From positions 1 to 35,021 of the forward strand of contig NTKN01000007.1 in the NCBI GenBank assembly GCA_002457715.1: 35,021 nt of DNA. The letters run 5' to 3'. The position numbers were made by a program, and so were the translations under genes. Positions 31,674 to 35,021 of this stretch are shown here, one piece after another. Source of the DNA: Cryomorphaceae bacterium MED-G14 (GTDB lineage Bacteria > Bacteroidota > Bacteroidia > Flavobacteriales > Flavobacteriaceae). Each line of letters opens with the position of its first letter. Position 1 is the stretch's first letter. The notes below the pieces were generated by a model. That model was not told the DNA's origin. It did not search any database and was given only the letters and a program-made list of their open reading frames with translations.

Positions 31674-31685
31674 TTAATACAAATA

Positions 31686-32372
31686 ATGAGACACGGTAAA
31701 AAATTCCCTCATCTTGGAAGAAAAAGAGGTCATCGTAAATATATGTTGGCAAATATGGCTTGTTCTTTAATTGAGCACAAATCAATCAATACTACACTTA
31801 CCAAAGCTAAGGCACTTAAGCTTTTTGTTGAACCTCTAATAACAAAATCTAAAAATGACTCAACTCATAACAGAAGAATAGTATTTAGATATTTAAGAAA
31901 TAAATATGCTGTCACTGAACTCTTTAGAGAAATATCTGTAAAAGTTGGAGATAGACCTGGCGGTTACACTAGAATAATCAAGTTAGGAAATAGATTGGGA
32001 GATAATGCTAGCATTGCTATGATTGAACTTGTTGATTATAATGACACATATTCAACAACTAAGCCTGATTCTAGAAAAAGAAGAAGAAGAAAGAAAAAAT
32101 CATCTAATGATAATGCTCAAAACTTAACAACTGATCAAAAATTAGTTTCTGAAGAAGCTCCTGCCGCTGAAGAAGTTTCAGCTGTTGAAGAAGCTCCTGC
32201 CGCTGAAGAAGTTTCAGCTGTTGAAGAAGCTCCTGCTGCTGAAGAGGTTTCAGCTGTTGAAGAAGCTCCTGCTGCTGAAGAGGTTTCAGCTGTTGAAGAA
32301 GCTCCTGCTGCTGAAGAAGTTCCTGCCCAAAATGATGGAGTTGAAAAAGAGGATTCAGAAAAAAAAGAATAG
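31686..32372 (+). CDS. rplQ: 50S ribosomal protein L17 with repetitive acidic C-terminal extension
   Basis: [44 protein letters not shown] (L17), followed by a lysine/arginine-rich linker and [12 protein letters not shown] repeats. Confidence 0.96.
   Translation: MRHGKKFPHLGRKRGHRKYMLANMACSLIEHKSINTTLTKAKALKLFVEPLITKSKNDSTHNRRIVFRYLRNKYAVTELFREISVKVGDRPGGYTRIIKLGNRLGDNASIAMIELVDYNDTYSTTKPDSRKRRRRKKKSSNDNAQNLTTDQKLVSEEAPAAEEVSAVEEAPAAEEVSAVEEAPAAEEVSAVEEAPAAEEVSAVEEAPAAEEVPAQNDGVEKEDSEKKE
32151..32328 (+). repeat. 36-bp in-frame tandem repeat (4 full copies plus a partial fifth) inside rplQ
   Basis: Copies at 32151, 32187, 32223, 32259 and 32295 (partial). Copies 1 and 2 are identical to each other, and copies 3 and 4 are identical to each other. 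Each encodes [12 protein letters not shown]. Confidence 0.97.
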
Positions 32373-32396
32373 ATTCTAACCATTCTTAATAACTTT

Positions 32397-32427
32397 AAAG
32401 ATAAACTATATGTTTATCTTTTTTTTT
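32397..32427 (+). terminator. intrinsic terminator at the end of the ribosomal superoperon
   Basis: AAAGATAAAC-tatat-GTTTATCTTT perfect 10-bp stem running into a T-tract, 25 bp after the rplQ stop. Confidence 0.85.
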
Positions 32428-32431
32428 GTTT

Positions 32432-32439
32432 TAATTTTG
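32432..32439 (+). promoter_or_regulatory. -7 promoter element (TAATTTTG) for carA
   Basis: Exact TAnnTTTG, 16 nt before the TTG start of carA. A TATG (-33-like) sits 19 bp upstream at 32409-32412, inside the terminator hairpin. Confidence 0.55.
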
Positions 32440-32455
32440 CCATTAATTTTTAAAA

Positions 32456-33562
32456 TTGAATCAATACAACTTTCGCAAAAAAGCTTTCATTCTTTTAAGT
32501 GATGGAACTATTTTCCATGGTAAATCAATAGGCGTTGATGGAACTGCTTATGGTGAATTGTGTTTTAATACAGGAATGACTGGTTATCAAGAAATTTTTA
32601 CTGATCCCTCATATAACGGTCAGTTAATGGTAATGGCTAACGTTCATATTGGTAACTATGGGGCTAACTTAAATGAAGTTGAATCTGATTCTGTCAAAAT
32701 CGCTGGTTTAATTTGTAAAAACTTTAGCTTTACTCATTCTAGATATGGTTTCAATACATCTTTATTTGATTTTTTGAATAAAAATAAAATTGTTACTATT
32801 TCAGATGTTGATACTCGAGCTCTAGTTAGCTATATTAGGGATAATGGTGCAATGAATGCATTAATAACTACTGAAAGTATTGATAAGCTTAATGAATTAA
32901 AAAAGAGTCTTGAAAAGGTTCCAAACATGAGTGGTTTAGAGTTAGCTTCAAAGGTTTCAACCAAAGAACCATATTTTTTTGGGAATGAAAATTCCAAATA
33001 TAAGGTTGCAGTTTTAGATTTAGGAATAAAAAATAATATACTTAGGAATCTTTCATCTAGAGATTGCTTCATGAAAGTTTTTCCTCACAGCGCTTCTTAT
33101 GATGAAATGTGTAAATGGTCTCCTGATGCTTTTTTTATCTCAAACGGACCAGGTGATCCTGAGCCACTTGAAAATGCAATCAAGGTTGCAAAACAAATAA
33201 TTGATTCAAATAAACCACTTTTTGGAATATGTTTAGGTCATCAGGTAATAGCTTTAGCCAGTGGTATAAAAACTTATAAAATGCATAATGGTCACCGAGG
33301 TATTAATCATCCGGTCATTAATTTAAAAACAGGTAAAGGAGAAATTACATCACAAAACCATGGTTTTGCTATAAATATAAAAGATACAGAAGAAAATAAA
33401 AATATCGAGATAACACACTTACATTTAAATGATGATACTATAGCTGGGATTCGACATAAAAATAAAGATTGTTTTTCAGTACAATTTCATCCTGAAGCTA
33501 GTGCTGGCCCTCATGATTCATCATATCTTTTTGATGAATTTGTACAAATGATTAAAAAATAA
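32456..33562 (+). CDS. carA: carbamoyl-phosphate synthase small subunit (probable TTG start)
   Basis: [49 protein letters not shown] glutamine amidotransferase motif. A stop (TAA 32444-32446) lies just upstream in frame, leaving TTG at 32456 as the only suitable start for the conserved N-terminus. Confidence 0.95.
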   Translation: MNQYNFRKKAFILLSDGTIFHGKSIGVDGTAYGELCFNTGMTGYQEIFTDPSYNGQLMVMANVHIGNYGANLNEVESDSVKIAGLICKNFSFTHSRYGFNTSLFDFLNKNKIVTISDVDTRALVSYIRDNGAMNALITTESIDKLNELKKSLEKVPNMSGLELASKVSTKEPYFFGNENSKYKVAVLDLGIKNNILRNLSSRDCFMKVFPHSASYDEMCKWSPDAFFISNGPGDPEPLENAIKVAKQIIDSNKPLFGICLGHQVIALASGIKTYKMHNGHRGINHPVINLKTGKGEITSQNHGFAINIKDTEENKNIEITHLHLNDDTIAGIRHKNKDCFSVQFHPEASAGPHDSSYLFDEFVQMIKK

Positions 33563-33564
33563 TA

Positions 33565-34851
33565 ATGAGTAAAATAAAAATAATAACTGCTAGACAAATT
33601 TTTGATTCTAGAGGAAATCCCACAGTAGAGGTTGATGTTCACACAGAAAATGGTTCATTTGGTAGAGCTGCTGTTCCGTCAGGGGCTTCAACTGGTGAAC
33701 ATGAAGCCGTAGAATTAAGAGATGGAGGAAGTGATTATATGGGTAAGGGTGTTTCAATTGCAGTTAAAAATGTTAATTCTGTTATTTCAAAAGCCTTAAT
33801 TGGAAAATCAGTTTTAAATCAAGAAGAAATTGATTATATCATGTTAGATTTAGATGGAACAGAAAATAAATCAATTCTTGGTGCAAATGCTGTACTTGGA
33901 GTTTCATTAGCCGTATCAAAAGCAGCAGCTTCTTTCAATAAAATCCCTCTTTACAAATATTTAGGAGGTAATGATGCTTCTATACTTCCAGTTCCTATGA
34001 TGAATATTATAAATGGTGGTTCTCACTCTGATGCCCCTATTGCATTTCAAGAGTTTATGATCATGCCTGTCGAAGCTAAAAGCTTTAGTCATGCTGTTAA
34101 AATGGGTTCAGAAATATTTCATCACTTAAAGAAAATTCTTTCAGAAAGAAAATTAAGTACTGCGGTTGGTGATGAAGGTGGTTTTGCACCTAAATTAGAT
34201 GGTACAGAAGACGCTTTAGAAACTATAATAAAATCTATTTCAAGTGCTGGTTATAGAGCTGGTGATGATGTTATGATTGCATTAGATTGTGCGTCATCTG
34301 AATTCTATGAAAATGGAAAGTATGATTACAGAATTTTTGAAGGAGAAGATGCAAAGGTTCTAAATTCAGAGGAACAAGCTAATTATCTTTCTGAATTGGT
34401 CGATAAATATCCTATTATTTCTATTGAAGATGGAATGGATGAAAATGATTGGGATGGCTGGAAATACCTAACAAAAATATCAGGAAATAAAGTTCAGCTT
34501 GTCGGTGATGATCTTTTTGTAACTAATGAAAAAATATTACAAAAAGGTATTTCTGAAAATGCAGGAAATTCAATATTAATAAAAGTTAACCAAATAGGTA
34601 CATTAACAGAAACTATTAATGCTGTAAGATTGGCTCAAAAAAACGGATATACAACAGTAATGTCTCACAGATCTGGAGAAACTGAAGATTATACTATATC
34701 TGACCTCTCAGTTGCTTTTGGAACAGGTCAAATTAAAACAGGCTCAATGTCAAGATCTGATAGAATTTCAAAATATAACCAGTTACTAAGAATTGAGGAA
34801 GAACTTAAGGAAAAAGCAATTTATCTTAAAAGAAAAGCCTTTAGTTTTTAG
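33565..34851 (+). CDS. eno: enolase (phosphopyruvate hydratase)
   Basis: [45 protein letters not shown]. Confidence 0.98.
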   Translation: MSKIKIITARQIFDSRGNPTVEVDVHTENGSFGRAAVPSGASTGEHEAVELRDGGSDYMGKGVSIAVKNVNSVISKALIGKSVLNQEEIDYIMLDLDGTENKSILGANAVLGVSLAVSKAAASFNKIPLYKYLGGNDASILPVPMMNIINGGSHSDAPIAFQEFMIMPVEAKSFSHAVKMGSEIFHHLKKILSERKLSTAVGDEGGFAPKLDGTEDALETIIKSISSAGYRAGDDVMIALDCASSEFYENGKYDYRIFEGEDAKVLNSEEQANYLSELVDKYPIISIEDGMDENDWDGWKYLTKISGNKVQLVGDDLFVTNEKILQKGISENAGNSILIKVNQIGTLTETINAVRLAQKNGYTTVMSHRSGETEDYTISDLSVAFGTGQIKTGSMSRSDRISKYNQLLRIEEELKEKAIYLKRKAFSF

Positions 34852-34872
34852 CTTATTTATTAAATTAGAGTG

Positions 34873-35021
34873 ATGAGTGATAAAGCAAAATTAAATTTTG
34901 ATAATAACGAATATGAATTTCAAGTAATTATTGGATCTGAAAAAGAAAAAGCTATTGATGTATCATCTCTAAGGTCTGAAGCAAATTTAATAACTATTGA
35001 CCCAGGATTTAAGAATACTGG
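34873..35021 (+). CDS. gltA: citrate synthase, N-terminal part (3' truncated by window edge; absent from ORF track)
   Basis: Manual translation: MSDKAKLNFDNNEYEFQVIIGSEKEKAIDVSSLRSEANLITIDPGFKNTG. This matches the type II citrate synthase N-terminus, including ITIDPGFKNTG. Confidence 0.85.
   Translation, partial: MSDKAKLNFDNNEYEFQVIIGSEKEKAIDVSSLRSEANLITIDPGFKNT

Noticed and set aside
32135-32383. Open frames on the - strand (82 aa) and +2 frame (64 aa) over the rplQ tail
   Set aside because: They arise from the 36-bp repeat, which lacks stops in several frames. The L17 frame explains the region.
1-35021. Search for CRISPR arrays, transposases, integrases, toxin-antitoxin pairs, tRNA genes or a new defence system
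   Set aside because: Nothing of the kind is visible. The window is core housekeeping genome, and the only repeat is the one inside rplQ.

Overview
This is an AT-rich window that looks like a streamlined marine Flavobacteriia/Bacteroidota chromosome, inferred from protein character and TAnnTTTG promoter elements. It is almost entirely ordinary core genome. The left third carries housekeeping genes: a truncated 2-oxoacid dehydrogenase E2, an SDR, a SprT-like protein, a cytidylyltransferase-like protein, a DUF389 membrane protein, a MlaF/MlaE-type ABC pair, a KAS III-like synthase, gcvP, purE/purK, adk, obgE, mpl, a YjjG-like HAD and rlmB. From 15.6 to 32.4 kb there is one uninterrupted str-S10-spc-alpha ribosomal protein superoperon running rpsL to rplQ, followed by carA, eno and the start of gltA. 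The supplied ORF track misses rpmD, rpmJ, the upstream extension of the E2 fragment and the 5' end of gltA, and it calls adk and obgE too long. I found no mobile element, CRISPR array, defence island, tRNA or rRNA, and no convincing new multi-gene system. The items most worth a second look are: a possible C-terminal gene remnant plus an orphan terminator between rlmB and rpsL; a 36-bp tandem repeat encoding an acidic tail on ribosomal protein L17; a carA promoter overlapping the superoperon terminator with a TTG start; an apparently leaderless purK; and convergent gene pairs with 0 or 2 bp between stop codons.
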